From contig NZ_UCNW01000006.1 of NCBI RefSeq assembly GCF_900474185.1, positions 62,001 to 126,000 of the forward strand: a stretch of 64,000 nucleotides of DNA, in the 5' to 3' direction. The notes under the pieces were generated by a model. It was not told where the DNA came from and made no database searches. It worked only from the letters and a program-made list of their open reading frames with translations. Both the position numbers and the translations under genes were made by a program. This document shows positions 8,989 to 17,753 of this stretch, piece by piece (within the stretch, counting starts at the first letter, position 1; each line of letters begins with the position of its first letter). This stretch comes from Synechococcus sp. UW69 (lineage in GTDB: Bacteria; Cyanobacteriota; Cyanobacteriia; PCC-6307; Cyanobiaceae).

Positions 8989-10474
8989 GGGGCTGTCCCC
9001 GTTCCGCCATGAGCTGACGGCAGGCATTCAGGGCAGACAGGCTGACCCCTGCTGTTCCCTCGCCTGGGTGAAGGCTGTCGCCGCAGAGCCAAAAACCGGG
9101 CATGGGCGTTCGTCCTGCCAGGCCAAAGGGGCCAAACCGGCTGGGATGCTGCCCGAGTCCCCCCACCATTCCATTGGGACGACCCGTCCAGCCGGCGAAG
9201 CCCCGCGGCGTTGCCAGCTCAGCGTGCAACCAGGCATCCTCCCGAAGGTTGAGCCAGCTGTTCAGTTCTGCTTGGATCAGGGTCATCATTTCTTGCTTTC
9301 GCTGCTGATAGTCCGGCTCCGGCAAGCGGCACCAGTCACCCGTTGGAGTGAACACGCTGGCGATCAAGGTGGCCTGTCCCCGGGGCGCGCGCCCGTCGCC
9401 GTCGCGGCTGACAGAGACAAATAGGGATCCTGGGGATGCGCAGCCGCGCTGGAGATGGCCTGGGCAGGGATCGGGCAGGGCATCACGAGATACCGCTCCG
9501 TAGAGAACCAGTGCACCACTCGGTTCATGCAGGTTTTCTAGTCGCCTTCGATATCCCTTGGGCAGCTGATTCAGATCGATCAGTTTCAGCAGGCACTGGG
9601 GGGGAAGGCTGCAGACCACATCGCGACTGTTGAGTTGTTTGTGCTCGTCTCCGGCCGTGGTGACATGCACTTGCCAACCGGATGAGCAGGGCTGCATTTT
9701 GGTAACCCGATGCTTCAAAAGCACGTTCCCGCCGTCGCGCTTAATGGCGGCCACCAGCTGGTCGCTCAGCACCTGCATCGACCCCTCCAGATGCCAGAGC
9801 CCGAGAGGTGCTTGGGCCATCTGTAGGACGGTTGCGCCGTACAGCGCCGCCGTGCGATCGGCCGGCTCCTGTGAGTACAGCTTCAGCTGGAGGTCGAGAA
9901 AGCGCCGCAGCCGTGGATCGTCACCGCATCTACACAGCTGCAACAGATCGGCGATGGTCAGACCTGTGAACAGTCCCGATGCCAGCGTTGCGGGCCGCAG
10001 GGCCCGTAGCAACGTGCCGAGATCCCAGAGGGATCGTGGAGTCACCACGGGGTCCTGATTGGCGAACTGCCAGTTGCTCGAATGCAACTGATGGCAAAGG
10101 CTCCAGAAAGGTTTGCTGCCAGGAAACTGATGCTCCCGTTCAGCGGCCCACGCTTCCGGGTCATGCCAAAGGGGAATGGGGGGCGAGCCATCGCCCAGGT
10201 CGACCACACAACCTGGGTCCAGAAGCTCTGCCGTGGGCAGAGGCATGTCCAGATGCTTCAGCAGTCGTGCATGACTGCCCCCGGGCTCTAGCCCAGCGAC
10301 CTGGGTCGCCCCAACATCGAACACCCATGGACCACGCCGGAACGTTCCGGCACATCCCCCCGGTTGTTGATGCGCTTCCAGCAACGTGACGTCGACGCCA
10401 TCGCGGGCCAGCAGTGCCGCTGCCGTTAAGCCAGCGATTCCACCACCCACCACGATCACGCTGGAATCGCTCAC
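8972..10474 (-). CDS. crtD: CrtD-type carotenoid desaturase/FAD oxidoreductase
   Basis: A 500-residue FAD protein: dinucleotide-binding VIVVGGGIAGLTAAALLARDG at the N-terminus, LEAHQQPGGCAGTFRRG, and the C-terminal carotenoid-oxidoreductase motif FWLCGDSLHPGEGTAGVSLSALNA. In marine Synechococcus this position and length fit the C-3',4' desaturase CrtD clade; a CrtH-like isomerase is the main alternative, as the two are close relatives. Convergent with tyrA. Confidence 0.75.
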   Translation of the reverse strand: MSDSSVIVVGGGIAGLTAAALLARDGVDVTLLEAHQQPGGCAGTFRRGPWVFDVGATQVAGLEPGGSHARLLKHLDMPLPTAELLDPGCVVDLGDGSPPIPLWHDPEAWAAEREHQFPGSKPFWSLCHQLHSSNWQFANQDPVVTPRSLWDLGTLLRALRPATLASGLFTGLTIADLLQLCRCGDDPRLRRFLDLQLKLYSQEPADRTAALYGATVLQMAQAPLGLWHLEGSMQVLSDQLVAAIKRDGGNVLLKHRVTKMQPCSSGWQVHVTTAGDEHKQLNSRDVVCSLPPQCLLKLIDLNQLPKGYRRRLENLHEPSGALVLYGAVSRDALPDPCPGHLQRGCASPGSLFVSVSRDGDGRAPRGQATLIASVFTPTGDWCRLPEPDYQQRKQEMMTLIQAELNSWLNLREDAWLHAELATPRGFAGWTGRPNGMVGGLGQHPSRFGPFGLAGRTPMPGFWLCGDSLHPGEGTAGVSLSALNACRQLMAERGQPLSFRS

Positions 10475-10524
10475 GACGCCCTGAAGAATCAGGCCATGCT
10501 GGCAAGACAGGGGGCTTGCTGAGG

Positions 10525-11412
10525 ATGAACAGCGAACTGCGCCGGGATCTCACCGCGGAAGATGGCCCGTTGGCGGGGGCTGTCATCACGGATGTCTCCC
10601 CCGTCGGGGGTGGTTGCATTCATCAGGCCTGGAAACTGCGCCTCCGTGATGGTCAGGTGTTGTTTGCCAAAAGCGGTGGCGCTAGCGCGCTGCCCCTGTT
10701 TGAAGTGGAGGCGGAGGCCCTTGAGGCCTTGCATGCCCAAGCCGATGCCTCGTTCTTGGTTGTGCCCCAGCCCATCGCTCTGGCGGCACTGCCCCATGGT
10801 GCGGTGCTGCTGTTGCCCTGGTTGGATTGCGGTGGCAACGACCAAACAGCCCTCGGCCGGGGTTTGGCACTGCTTCATCAGTCGTCGATGGCTTCTAGCC
10901 CAGCTCGTTTCGGCTGGCACCGTGACGGCTTCATCGGCGCTGGACCTCAACCGGGGGGGTGGCGCGATGACTGGGGATCGGCCTTCGTGGAGTTGAGGCT
11001 GCGCCCGCAGCTCGAGGCCCTTGATGGGTTGAATCAAGCTTCAATCGACTTGGACCCGTTGTTGTATCGCCTTGCAGAGCACCTGAATGAGCATCAACCG
11101 CGTCCTGCGTTGGTGCATGGCGATCTATGGGGTGGGAATGCCGCCAGCCTCGCGGATGGACGGGGAAGCATTTTTGATCCCGCCAGTTGGTGGGCTGATA
11201 GGGAAGTCGATCTGGCCATGACCCAACTGTTCGGCGGCTTCGGGGAAGAGTTCCGATCTGCCTATCGGACAGTCCTTCATGAGGTTCCAGGCGCTGACGG
11301 TCGGGTGGAGATCTACAACCTGTACCACCTGCTCAACCACGCCAATTTGTTTGGGGGCGCTTACATCAACCAATGTCGAGCCAGTCTTGGCGATCTGGCT
11401 CGACGGCTTTGA
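10525..11412 (+). CDS. Fructosamine kinase-like protein
   Basis: 295 residues starting MNSELRRDLTAEDGPLAGA. It has the aminoglycoside-phosphotransferase-like catalytic loop LVHGDLWGGNAA and the metal-binding FDPASWWADREVDLAMTQLFGG, both diagnostic of the fructosamine/ketosamine 3-kinase family, which removes sugar adducts from proteins. ATG 10525 is used because the upstream part of the frame lies inside the divergent crtD promoter region. It ends 3 bp before the stop of the convergent CAAD gene. Confidence 0.88.
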   Translation: MNSELRRDLTAEDGPLAGAVITDVSPVGGGCIHQAWKLRLRDGQVLFAKSGGASALPLFEVEAEALEALHAQADASFLVVPQPIALAALPHGAVLLLPWLDCGGNDQTALGRGLALLHQSSMASSPARFGWHRDGFIGAGPQPGGWRDDWGSAFVELRLRPQLEALDGLNQASIDLDPLLYRLAEHLNEHQPRPALVHGDLWGGNAASLADGRGSIFDPASWWADREVDLAMTQLFGGFGEEFRSAYRTVLHEVPGADGRVEIYNLYHLLNHANLFGGAYINQCRASLGDLARRL

Positions 11413-11415
11413 GGA

Positions 11416-11802
11416 TCAGCCCAGGTACTCCTGTCGGAGTGTTTGAACACGCTGAACCAGGGCGTTGCGCTTGTCGCTGGTGGTCAGGTTCTGCCAGCTC
11501 CATTGGCCGACCACGACCACGCCGAGCAGTTCAAGCAGCCCTGGAACGATCGGTAGGAGATTGATCGTGTCCAGGATGCCCTTGATCAGAATCTGGGCAA
11601 TGATGACAGCGGCAAAGATGCCAACGATCTTGCCGATGCGTCCCATCTGACTCCAGTCGACCTGGTCAAGGGTGTCGTTCACCTTGCCCAGAACGTCGCT
11701 GTAGCGCTCAGCAAAGGAGGTGGTGTCTTCCTGAGCAGGACCGTCGACGGGTGTCGTCACGGTTGTGTCGGCATCCTTGACTTCAGTGGGGGCGTCACTC
11801 AT
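11416..11802 (-). CDS. CAAD-domain thylakoid membrane protein
   Basis: A 128-residue protein with an acidic/Thr-rich N-terminus (MSDAPTEVKDADTTVTT), an amphipathic segment, and two hydrophobic helices (IGKIVGIFAAVIIAQILIKGILDTI and IVPGLLELLGVVVVGQWSW), then a short basic tail. This is the CAAD domain, found appended to some cyanobacterial aminoacyl-tRNA synthetases and alone as the relative of plant CURT1 proteins that curve thylakoid membranes. ATG 11802 is preferred to 11814. Confidence 0.82.
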   Translation of the reverse strand: MSDAPTEVKDADTTVTTPVDGPAQEDTTSFAERYSDVLGKVNDTLDQVDWSQMGRIGKIVGIFAAVIIAQILIKGILDTINLLPIVPGLLELLGVVVVGQWSWQNLTTSDKRNALVQRVQTLRQEYLG

Positions 11803-11812
11803 GGAAACGACC

Positions 11813-12340
11813 ATGTCATTCGCTATTTCAGCTGAGGGTATCGGTGAGACGCGATATACGCCATCCGTGCTGCAAATTGATTACCGATGCCACACGGATC
11901 TGTGCTGCACGCTGCTGGCACCTCACCCCGAGGAGGGTTGTGCATTGCTGCTTGGCGAACGGGTCTCGCCAGGGCTCTTGAGACTTCAAACGGCCTGGCC
12001 CTGTTGCAATGTTTGGGGGCGAGGAGGATCAGAGCAGCAGCCCGTCATCGGCCGCCGCCGCAGATTTCTGGTGGACCCCAGAGAACAGCTTGCAGCGCAG
12101 CGTTGGGCTCGTGCACGCCATCAACGTTGTCTTGGCGTGGCCCACTCCCATCCGGCTTCCCCAGCAGTGCCATCGCATCACGATCGGCTTTGGGGAGAGA
12201 CTGAAGGTCTGATGCTGATTCTTTCGGCTTCGGTTGGGTTGCGTGCCTGGTGGCTGCATGGCGACCGCACCGTGGATGAAATTCCCATCCAGCTTTGGGA
12301 CACTCACAACCATGCAGGACCGATCGATGCTGAGTGCTGA
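11813..12340 (+). CDS. JAMM/Mov34-type metalloprotease
   Basis: Contains an N-terminal EEGCALLLGE and the zinc-binding JAMM motif GVAHSHPASPAVPSHHD (H-x-H-P-x-S, then D ten residues on), as in bacterial Mec+-like proteases that trim ubiquitin-like sulfur carriers. The start is uncertain: ATG 11801, ATG 11813 and GTG 11868 (before LQIDYRCHTDLCC, where family homology begins) are possible. The last 29 bp overlap the start of the E1-like gene, tying the two in one operon. Confidence 0.83.
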   Translation: MSFAISAEGIGETRYTPSVLQIDYRCHTDLCCTLLAPHPEEGCALLLGERVSPGLLRLQTAWPCCNVWGRGGSEQQPVIGRRRRFLVDPREQLAAQRWARARHQRCLGVAHSHPASPAVPSHHDRLWGETEGLMLILSASVGLRAWWLHGDRTVDEIPIQLWDTHNHAGPIDAEC

Positions 12341-13448
12341 TGAGCGGGGTCGCTATGCCCGCCATCTGATCCTTCCCGAGGTTGGCCCGGCAGGCCAGCT
12401 CCGGCTGAAATCTGCGTCTGTGCTTTGTGTTGGCAGCGGTGGGCTGGGATCTCCTCTGCTGCTTTATCTGGCTGCGGCAGGCGTTGGCCGCATCGGAATC
12501 GTGGATGGTGATGTGGTGGAGCTCTCCAATCTTCAGCGTCAGGTGATCCACAGCTCAAGTGGGGTTGGTCGTTCCAAGGCTCGGTCGGCAGCAGCTCGAA
12601 TCCATGAGCTCAACCCCCACTGCCAGGTCGATGTGCACGAACACATGCTTGATCTGGACAACGCCTTGGATCTCATCGGTGCCTATGACCTGGTGTGTGA
12701 CGGCACGGATAACTTCCCCAGTCGCTATCTGATCAACGACGCCTGCGTGTTGCTTGGCAAGCCACTTGTTTATGGATCCGTGCAGCGCTTTGACGGCCAG
12801 GTCAGCGTGTTCAATCGCACGCCGATGAGCCCTAACTACCGCGATTTGCTCCCAGAACCTCCCCCGCCTGAGTCTGTTCCGTCTTGTTCAGAGGCTGGGG
12901 TGATGGGCGTGATGCCGGGGCTGATCGGTCTGCTTCAGGCCACGGAAGCGATCAAGCTGATCACCGAGATCGGTGAATGCCTGGATGGTCGGCTGCTGGT
13001 GGTGGATGCCCTGGCGATGCGCTTTCGGGAACTCACCCTCCGCGTTGATCCCGATCGCCCGAAGATTGAAAGCCTGATTGACTATCGCGAGTTCTGCCGT
13101 CCGGCGTCATCGGAGATGGAATCCATCAATGTCACGGAGCTGAAGGCCTTGCTCGACTCCGCCCCAGGCGAGATTGTGCTTGTCGATGTGCGTAATCCTG
13201 CTGAGGCAGAGGTGGCTTCGATTGAAGGAAGCCACTTGGTTCCTTTGGCCTCCCTGGAGAGTGGAGAGGCGATCGATCTCGTGCGTTCCTTGGCGGAGGG
13301 ACGGCGCCTTTTGGTGCACTGCAAGCTGGGGGGGCGCTCTGCACGTGCTGTTGAGCTGCTGGGGCAGCAGGGCATCGCGGCCACGAATGTGACCGGTGGA
13401 ATTGATGCCTGGTCGCAGCAGGTGGATCCTGCGGTTCCCCGCTACTGA
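12312..13448 (+). CDS. moeB: MoeB/MoeZ-type E1-like adenylyltransferase with rhodanese domain
   Basis: 378 residues. The N-terminal ThiF/MoeB domain has VGSGGLGSPLLLYLAAAGVG, RYARHLILPEVG, VELSNLQRQVIH and CDGTDNFPSRYLINDA; the C-terminal rhodanese domain has VDVRNPAEAEVA and the active-site loop VHCKLGGRSARA. The enzyme adenylates, and the rhodanese sulfurates, the C-terminus of ubiquitin-like carriers such as MoaD or ThiS. The usual zinc CxxC pairs are not evident between the domains. It overlaps the JAMM protease gene. Confidence 0.88.
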   Translation: MQDRSMLSADERGRYARHLILPEVGPAGQLRLKSASVLCVGSGGLGSPLLLYLAAAGVGRIGIVDGDVVELSNLQRQVIHSSSGVGRSKARSAAARIHELNPHCQVDVHEHMLDLDNALDLIGAYDLVCDGTDNFPSRYLINDACVLLGKPLVYGSVQRFDGQVSVFNRTPMSPNYRDLLPEPPPPESVPSCSEAGVMGVMPGLIGLLQATEAIKLITEIGECLDGRLLVVDALAMRFRELTLRVDPDRPKIESLIDYREFCRPASSEMESINVTELKALLDSAPGEIVLVDVRNPAEAEVASIEGSHLVPLASLESGEAIDLVRSLAEGRRLLVHCKLGGRSARAVELLGQQGIAATNVTGGIDAWSQQVDPAVPRY

Positions 13449-13457
13449 ACCCCAGGG

Positions 13458-14606
13458 TTAGTAATCCACCCCTCGCTTGAGATCGACACCCTGTTCGGCG
13501 TAGTGCTTGTGGCACACCATCTCCGAATGGATGCTCGCTAGATCGAAATAGGCGGGAGGGTTTTTGCAGCGCCCCGTGATGATCACTTCGGTTTCGGCCG
13601 GTTTGCGGAGCAGTGTCTGCAGGATCGGTTCGACCGGCAGCAGCTCTAAGTCCACCGTGGGGTTCAACTCATCGAGGATCACGGTCTTGTAGAGGCCACT
13701 TGAGATAGCTGCCCTTGCGATCTCCCAGGCCCGCTCGGCTTCCACGTAGTCAATCGGTTCCTGCTGGCCCCGCCAGACGATCGCATCACGGCCGGAGCGG
13801 AGGTGGTCCACCAGATGGGGATAACTCTCGCGAAGGGCGGCGATCGCCGCGTCTTCGGTGTAGCCGCTCCCGCCTTTCAGCCACTGCAGGATCAAGACCC
13901 GATGGCTCTTGTCTTGGCTGATGCCCCGACCGATGGCCTGCAGGCCCTTCCCGAGCGCACTGGTCGATTTGCCTTTGCCTTCCCCGGTGTAGATCTCGAT
14001 GCCGCTGCTCACATTGAGAGGCACGACCCGGTTGTCGTTCATGCCCGGACGGCGATGGGCCCGCATCTCGGAGTGGAGGTCGGCTTCACGCACCAATGGG
14101 GCAGGTGCGGCCCGACCGGTGACGATGATTTCCATCCCCTCCGGCCGGTTGCTGAGGGTGCGGACCACATCCTCAAGATCCAGCAGGCCGAGGTCCAGCA
14201 CAGGATTGAGTTCGTCAAGCACCACCACCGAGTAGAGGGCACTAGCGATCGCGCCTTTGGCGATCACCCACCCCCGCTGCGCTTCCTCTCGGTCGAAGCG
14301 GGTGGCTTCCTCCGCCGTGAAGTGGTCGGCCCTTCCGGTGCGTAGGTGGTCGATCAGGTGTGGGAAGCCCTGCTGCAAGGCCTCAATGGCCGCATCCTCG
14401 TCGTAGGCACGGCCGGGACCCTTGAGGAAGCGCAGCAGCAGCACACGGGTCTGCCGCTGCTCGCAGATGCCGAGTCCGATGGTGCGCAGCACAACCCCAA
14501 GGGCGGCTTGGCTTTTGCCCTTGCCCTCGCCGTCATAAATGTGCAGCTGTCCATGGCTGCGCTCGCGACTGTCCGCTGCGGTGACGATGCCGATGCTTTG
14601 AGGCAT
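13458..14606 (-). CDS. cobO: Tandem-domain cob(I)alamin adenosyltransferase
   Basis: 382 residues made of two homologous CobO/BtuR domains in one chain. Each has a P-loop (DGEGKGKSQAALG near residue 25 and TGEGKGKSTSALG near residue 208), a WLKG/FLKG segment, VVLDELNPVLDLGLL / VILDELNPTVDLELL, and a terminal VTGRAAPAPLVREADLHSEM / ITGRCKNPPAYFDLASIHSEM. A single BtuR is about 190 residues, so this is a full internal duplication. It adds the adenosyl group to cobalamin. Both P-loops look intact. Confidence 0.92.
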   Translation of the reverse strand: MPQSIGIVTAADSRERSHGQLHIYDGEGKGKSQAALGVVLRTIGLGICEQRQTRVLLLRFLKGPGRAYDEDAAIEALQQGFPHLIDHLRTGRADHFTAEEATRFDREEAQRGWVIAKGAIASALYSVVVLDELNPVLDLGLLDLEDVVRTLSNRPEGMEIIVTGRAAPAPLVREADLHSEMRAHRRPGMNDNRVVPLNVSSGIEIYTGEGKGKSTSALGKGLQAIGRGISQDKSHRVLILQWLKGGSGYTEDAAIAALRESYPHLVDHLRSGRDAIVWRGQQEPIDYVEAERAWEIARAAISSGLYKTVILDELNPTVDLELLPVEPILQTLLRKPAETEVIITGRCKNPPAYFDLASIHSEMVCHKHYAEQGVDLKRGVDY

Positions 14607-14623
14607 GGGGGCGGCTCTTACCG

Positions 14624-15487
14624 TTGGAGCCTACAGAGATCAAACGATTTTCCCCGCTGATGTTTCGGTTGCAGGAGCCTTTGGCGGATCGTGAGCAGCA
14701 GCAGCTGGCTGAATTGCGGCAATGGATGGATGCGCAGTCCGCACTGTGTGTGGCCTATTCCGGTGGGGTCGATAGCACCCTGGTGGCGGCAATCGCCTAT
14801 GAAGCCAAGGGCAGTTCAGCCTTGGCGGTAACGGGCGTATCTCCGGCATTGGCTCCTCATCTGTTGCGGGAGGCGCGTGACCAGGCTGCCTGGATCGGCA
14901 TTCAGCATCGGGAGTGTCCTACGGCCGAGTTGAGCGACCCCGACTACAGCAGTAACCCCGTCGATCGATGCTTTGCCTGCAAGCGCGAATTGCATCACCA
15001 TCTCCAGCCCATTGCCGCGGAGGCGGGCGATGCGTTGGTGATTGATGGCGTCAATCTCGATGACCTGGGTGATCATCGCCCTGGTATCGAGGCCGCCCAA
15101 CAGGCTGGGGTTCGCTCCCCCCTGGCTGAATTGTCGATCGACAAAGCAGCGATCCGTCTGCTGTCTCGGGCCCTCGGTTTCCCCTGGTGGGACAAACCAG
15201 CGCAGCCTTGCTTGGCGTCTCGCTTCCCCTACGGCGAAAGCATCAGTGCTGAACGGCTGAAGCGGGTTGGCCAGGCGGAAGCCTGGTTGATCGCCAGGGG
15301 TTTCAGCACAGTCCGTGTGCGATCCCATGGTCTCGCTGCGCGCATTGAGGTGCCCAGTGAACAGATTCGCGCTGTGTTTGCGCTCGCGGAGAGCGAACCT
15401 CTGGTCGAAACCTTTCGCTCCCTTGGGTTCACCTCCGTCAACCTGGATCTCGAAGGTCTCGTCAGCGGCAAGTTGAATCGCCGCTGA
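14624..15487 (+). CDS. larE: LarE-type ATP-dependent sulfur transferase
   Basis: A PP-loop ATPase: VAYSGGVDSTLVAAIAYEA near residue 43, then CFACKRELHH, VIDGVNLDD, and CLASRFPYG, the segment holding the Cys that donates sulfur in Lactiplantibacillus LarE. LarE builds the nickel-pincer cofactor of lactate racemase. No larA, larB or larC is in the window. ATG 14660 (MFRLQEPLADRE) is an alternative start. Divergent from cobO, 17 bp apart. Confidence 0.88.
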   Translation: MEPTEIKRFSPLMFRLQEPLADREQQQLAELRQWMDAQSALCVAYSGGVDSTLVAAIAYEAKGSSALAVTGVSPALAPHLLREARDQAAWIGIQHRECPTAELSDPDYSSNPVDRCFACKRELHHHLQPIAAEAGDALVIDGVNLDDLGDHRPGIEAAQQAGVRSPLAELSIDKAAIRLLSRALGFPWWDKPAQPCLASRFPYGESISAERLKRVGQAEAWLIARGFSTVRVRSHGLAARIEVPSEQIRAVFALAESEPLVETFRSLGFTSVNLDLEGLVSGKLNRR

Positions 15488-15503
15488 ACGCTTGCCGGTC
15501 TGT

Positions 15504-15971
15504 TCAGCTGGGGAGCTGGGTCGGTGTCTCCACGGGTTCTCTCACCCCAGTGGCAATGGCTGCAGGCGTTTCGCGCAGAAAGCTTTTCAGCGCATGGCGT
15601 TTCGCTTGAAGCTCCGTGCAGAGAATCGCGCAGGCCTGCTCCGGCATGGTGTGGTCACCACAGGTGAACACATCAACGGCTGCGTAGCCGGATTCCGGCC
15701 AGGTGTGGATGGATATGTGGGATTCCGCCAGCAGGGCCAGACCCGTGACCCCCTGGGGCTGGAATTGATGGGTGATCAGGTTCAGCAGCGTTGCACCAGC
15801 GCCTTTGGCTGCTGAGGTGATCGTTGTGCGGATAAAGGCTTCGTCGTCGAGTCGGTTTGGATCGCAGTCGTAGAGCTCGAGAATGCAGTGTTTACCGACC
15901 ATGTCGGTGGCATGAATCTCAGTTGCACCCCATCCCGGGTTGGGATGCAGTTCAGAGAGGGTCTGCTCCAT
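15504..15971 (-). CDS. speD: S-adenosylmethionine decarboxylase proenzyme
   Basis: 155 residues from ATG 15971 ([15 protein letters not shown]). The autocleavage site lies in [21 protein letters not shown] (cleavage before the Ser of ESHI, giving the pyruvoyl group), and FTCGDH is the second active-site motif. It makes decarboxylated SAM for spermidine synthesis. The frame is open to a TTG at 15992, which is less likely as the start. Convergent with larE. Confidence 0.92.
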   Translation of the reverse strand: MEQTLSELHPNPGWGATEIHATDMVGKHCILELYDCDPNRLDDEAFIRTTITSAAKGAGATLLNLITHQFQPQGVTGLALLAESHISIHTWPESGYAAVDVFTCGDHTMPEQACAILCTELQAKRHALKSFLRETPAAIATGVREPVETPTQLPS

Positions 15972-16002
15972 CAGGCGATGAGAGAAAAACAAGGCCGCCA
16001 GA

Positions 16003-17118
16003 CTATCTGATGTCCAGGTCTGGTCTCAGGTCTCTTGCTCCGAGAATTTGGGCCTGCTGCTGCCAGCCGCCGCCAAAGCCTTCGAGGTGGGTGGCGCTCA
16101 CCAGGCATTGATGCGATTCGCCCACGGCTTCGAGCAAGAGCTGCTGTCGGGTTGGATCCAGTTCGGCGAGCACATCATCGAGAAGCAGCAGCGGTGGCTC
16201 TCCGCACAACTGGGTCACCAACTCCAGTTCAGCCAGCTTCAGCCCCAGCACCAGCGACCGCTGCTGTCCAGCGGATCCAAACCGTCGTGCTGGGCTGCCG
16301 CCCAGGAGCAGGGCGATTTCATCCCGGTGTGGCCCCACGCGGCAGTTGCCGAGGCGTTCCTCGTCTTCCCGCTGCTCGCGCAGTTGCTCCTCAATGGCGA
16401 GTCGCCATGGTTCTTCGGCGTCTTCTCCGTCGAGTCGGCTGCCTGGTTTGTATTGCAATTCCAGAGCTTCTGTCCCACCGCTGAGGTGGGCCTGCCAGCG
16501 CTGGGCAATTGGTTCCAGCCGTTGCAGGGCCCGTTGACGCCGCCGGTGAATTCTGGTGCTGACCAGCGCCATCTGGACGTCAAAAGCGTCGAGCAGCGCA
16601 TGGCGTTCGGCGCTGGGGGTCTGTCTCTGGCGCCAAAGCTGGCTGCGCTGTCGCAACAACCGGTTGAGCCGTGCCATCAGATCGGCATAGACCGGTTCGA
16701 GCTGCAGCACGACGCGGTCAAGCCACTGCCGGCGCAGGCCGGGTTCGCCTCGCACCAAATCAAGATCCAGGGCGCTGAAGCCGATGCAGCGCAGCGGACC
16801 AATCAGGTCCAGCTGCCGATCCAGCAACTTTCCGTTCCGCTTGGCCTGACGCCCTCCCTGGCGACGAAGTTCCAGTTCCAGACGATCACCATCCCCCACG
16901 TCGGCACGGATCAGGGCCTGGGGTCTGTCCCACTGGATGAGGTCCCGATCATTGCTGCAGCGATGGGAGCGCAGGCTGCCCAGTAACTCAACCGCCTCGA
17001 GCAGGTTGGACTTGCCAATTCCGTTGGGTCCGATCACCAGCAAGCGCGGCTGCGTCAGTTCAAGCTGCAGAACGGTGTGGTTCCGGAAGCCCTGCAGCTG
17101 GAGCCTGTGTAGCCGGAT
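16003..17118 (-). CDS. recF: DNA repair protein RecF, non-canonical start
   Basis: SMC-like ATPase: Walker [11 protein letters not shown], signature [16 protein letters not shown], Walker [13 protein letters not shown] and the D-loop that follows. RecF loads RecA at gapped DNA with RecO and RecR. The conserved N-terminus ([20 protein letters not shown]) continues upstream of the first TTG at 17043, yet the frame up to its stop at 17176-17178 has no ATG, GTG or TTG. The ATC at 17118 aligns exactly with the initiator Met of E. coli RecF; CTG 17136 is another candidate. Start inferred. Confidence 0.88.
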   Translation of the reverse strand: MRLHRLQLQGFRNHTVLQLELTQPRLLVIGPNGIGKSNLLEAVELLGSLRSHRCSNDRDLIQWDRPQALIRADVGDGDRLELELRRQGGRQAKRNGKLLDRQLDLIGPLRCIGFSALDLDLVRGEPGLRRQWLDRVVLQLEPVYADLMARLNRLLRQRSQLWRQRQTPSAERHALLDAFDVQMALVSTRIHRRRQRALQRLEPIAQRWQAHLSGGTEALELQYKPGSRLDGEDAEEPWRLAIEEQLREQREDEERLGNCRVGPHRDEIALLLGGSPARRFGSAGQQRSLVLGLKLAELELVTQLCGEPPLLLLDDVLAELDPTRQQLLLEAVGESHQCLVSATHLEGFGGGWQQQAQILGARDLRPDLDIR

Positions 17119-17200
17119 GGGTGCAGGGGCGAACAGTGAGTAAGGTACCTGTATCGGGTCGGTTGCCGCTCGATATCACTGCGGCTTACCGCCGATCAGT

Positions 17201-17274
17201 GGGCATGTAGCTCAGTTGGATAGAGCATCAGATTCCGGTTCTGAGGGTCGGGGGTTCGAGTCCCTCCATGCTCG
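17201..17274 (+). tRNA. tRNA-Arg (CCG)
   Basis: A 74-nt cloverleaf: acceptor GGGCATG pairs with CATGCTC (one G-T pair), discriminator G. The D arm is GCTCAGTTGGATAGAGC, the anticodon loop has CCG, and the T arm is GGGGGTTCGAGTCCCTC. No CCA is encoded. It is divergent from recF. Confidence 0.95.
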
Positions 17275-17291
17275 TGTTTGACCTCAATGTC

Positions 17292-17747
17292 TCAGCTCAG
17301 GCTGAGTCCCATGGCTCGGATGCCATTGGGATCAATCAGAAAACCTTGCTCTTTGAGAGCCTGCAGGGCATCTGCTGGTGCCGAGATCGAAAGGCTGCAG
17401 CCTGGTAGATCCCGACGCAGGATTTGCAGGGCACGATGCACCAGAACAGCGAAGAGGATCGCTTGGTTTGGCCCCGGTTTCGCTGCCAAATTCCAAAGAT
17501 TGGCGTTGAGGGCTAGATCACTGGTGGCCCGCACAAATCCAATCAGTTCCCCATTCGACTCATCCAGGATGCTGATTTGCCACAGACTGCGCTGAAGCGC
17601 GAGCTCCCAGCGTTCTTCAGGGTGGGTTGATTCCCCACAGGACATCAGAAGGGTGTTGAGCTGTTCAGACGTTGGAGGGGTCGATGTCTCAAGTCGCGTG
17701 CCCTGGGGCAACGGTGGAATCGAGGGTTGTTGAAGGAACGACAGCAC
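17292..17747 (-). CDS. GNAT-family acetyltransferase
   Basis: 151 residues. The core ISILDESNGELIGFVRATSDLALNANLWNLAAKPG (strands 2-4), then NQAILFAVLVHRALQILRRDLPGCSLSISAPADALQALKEQGF, is the N-acetyltransferase fold with the acetyl-CoA loop and the late strand-turn-helix. The substrate is unknown. The gene starts 6 bp after the ppc stop and ends the psaD-trpE-gshA-ppc run. Confidence 0.75.
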   Translation of the reverse strand: MLSFLQQPSIPPLPQGTRLETSTPPTSEQLNTLLMSCGESTHPEERWELALQRSLWQISILDESNGELIGFVRATSDLALNANLWNLAAKPGPNQAILFAVLVHRALQILRRDLPGCSLSISAPADALQALKEQGFLIDPNGIRAMGLSLS

Positions 17748-17753
17748 AGTGGC

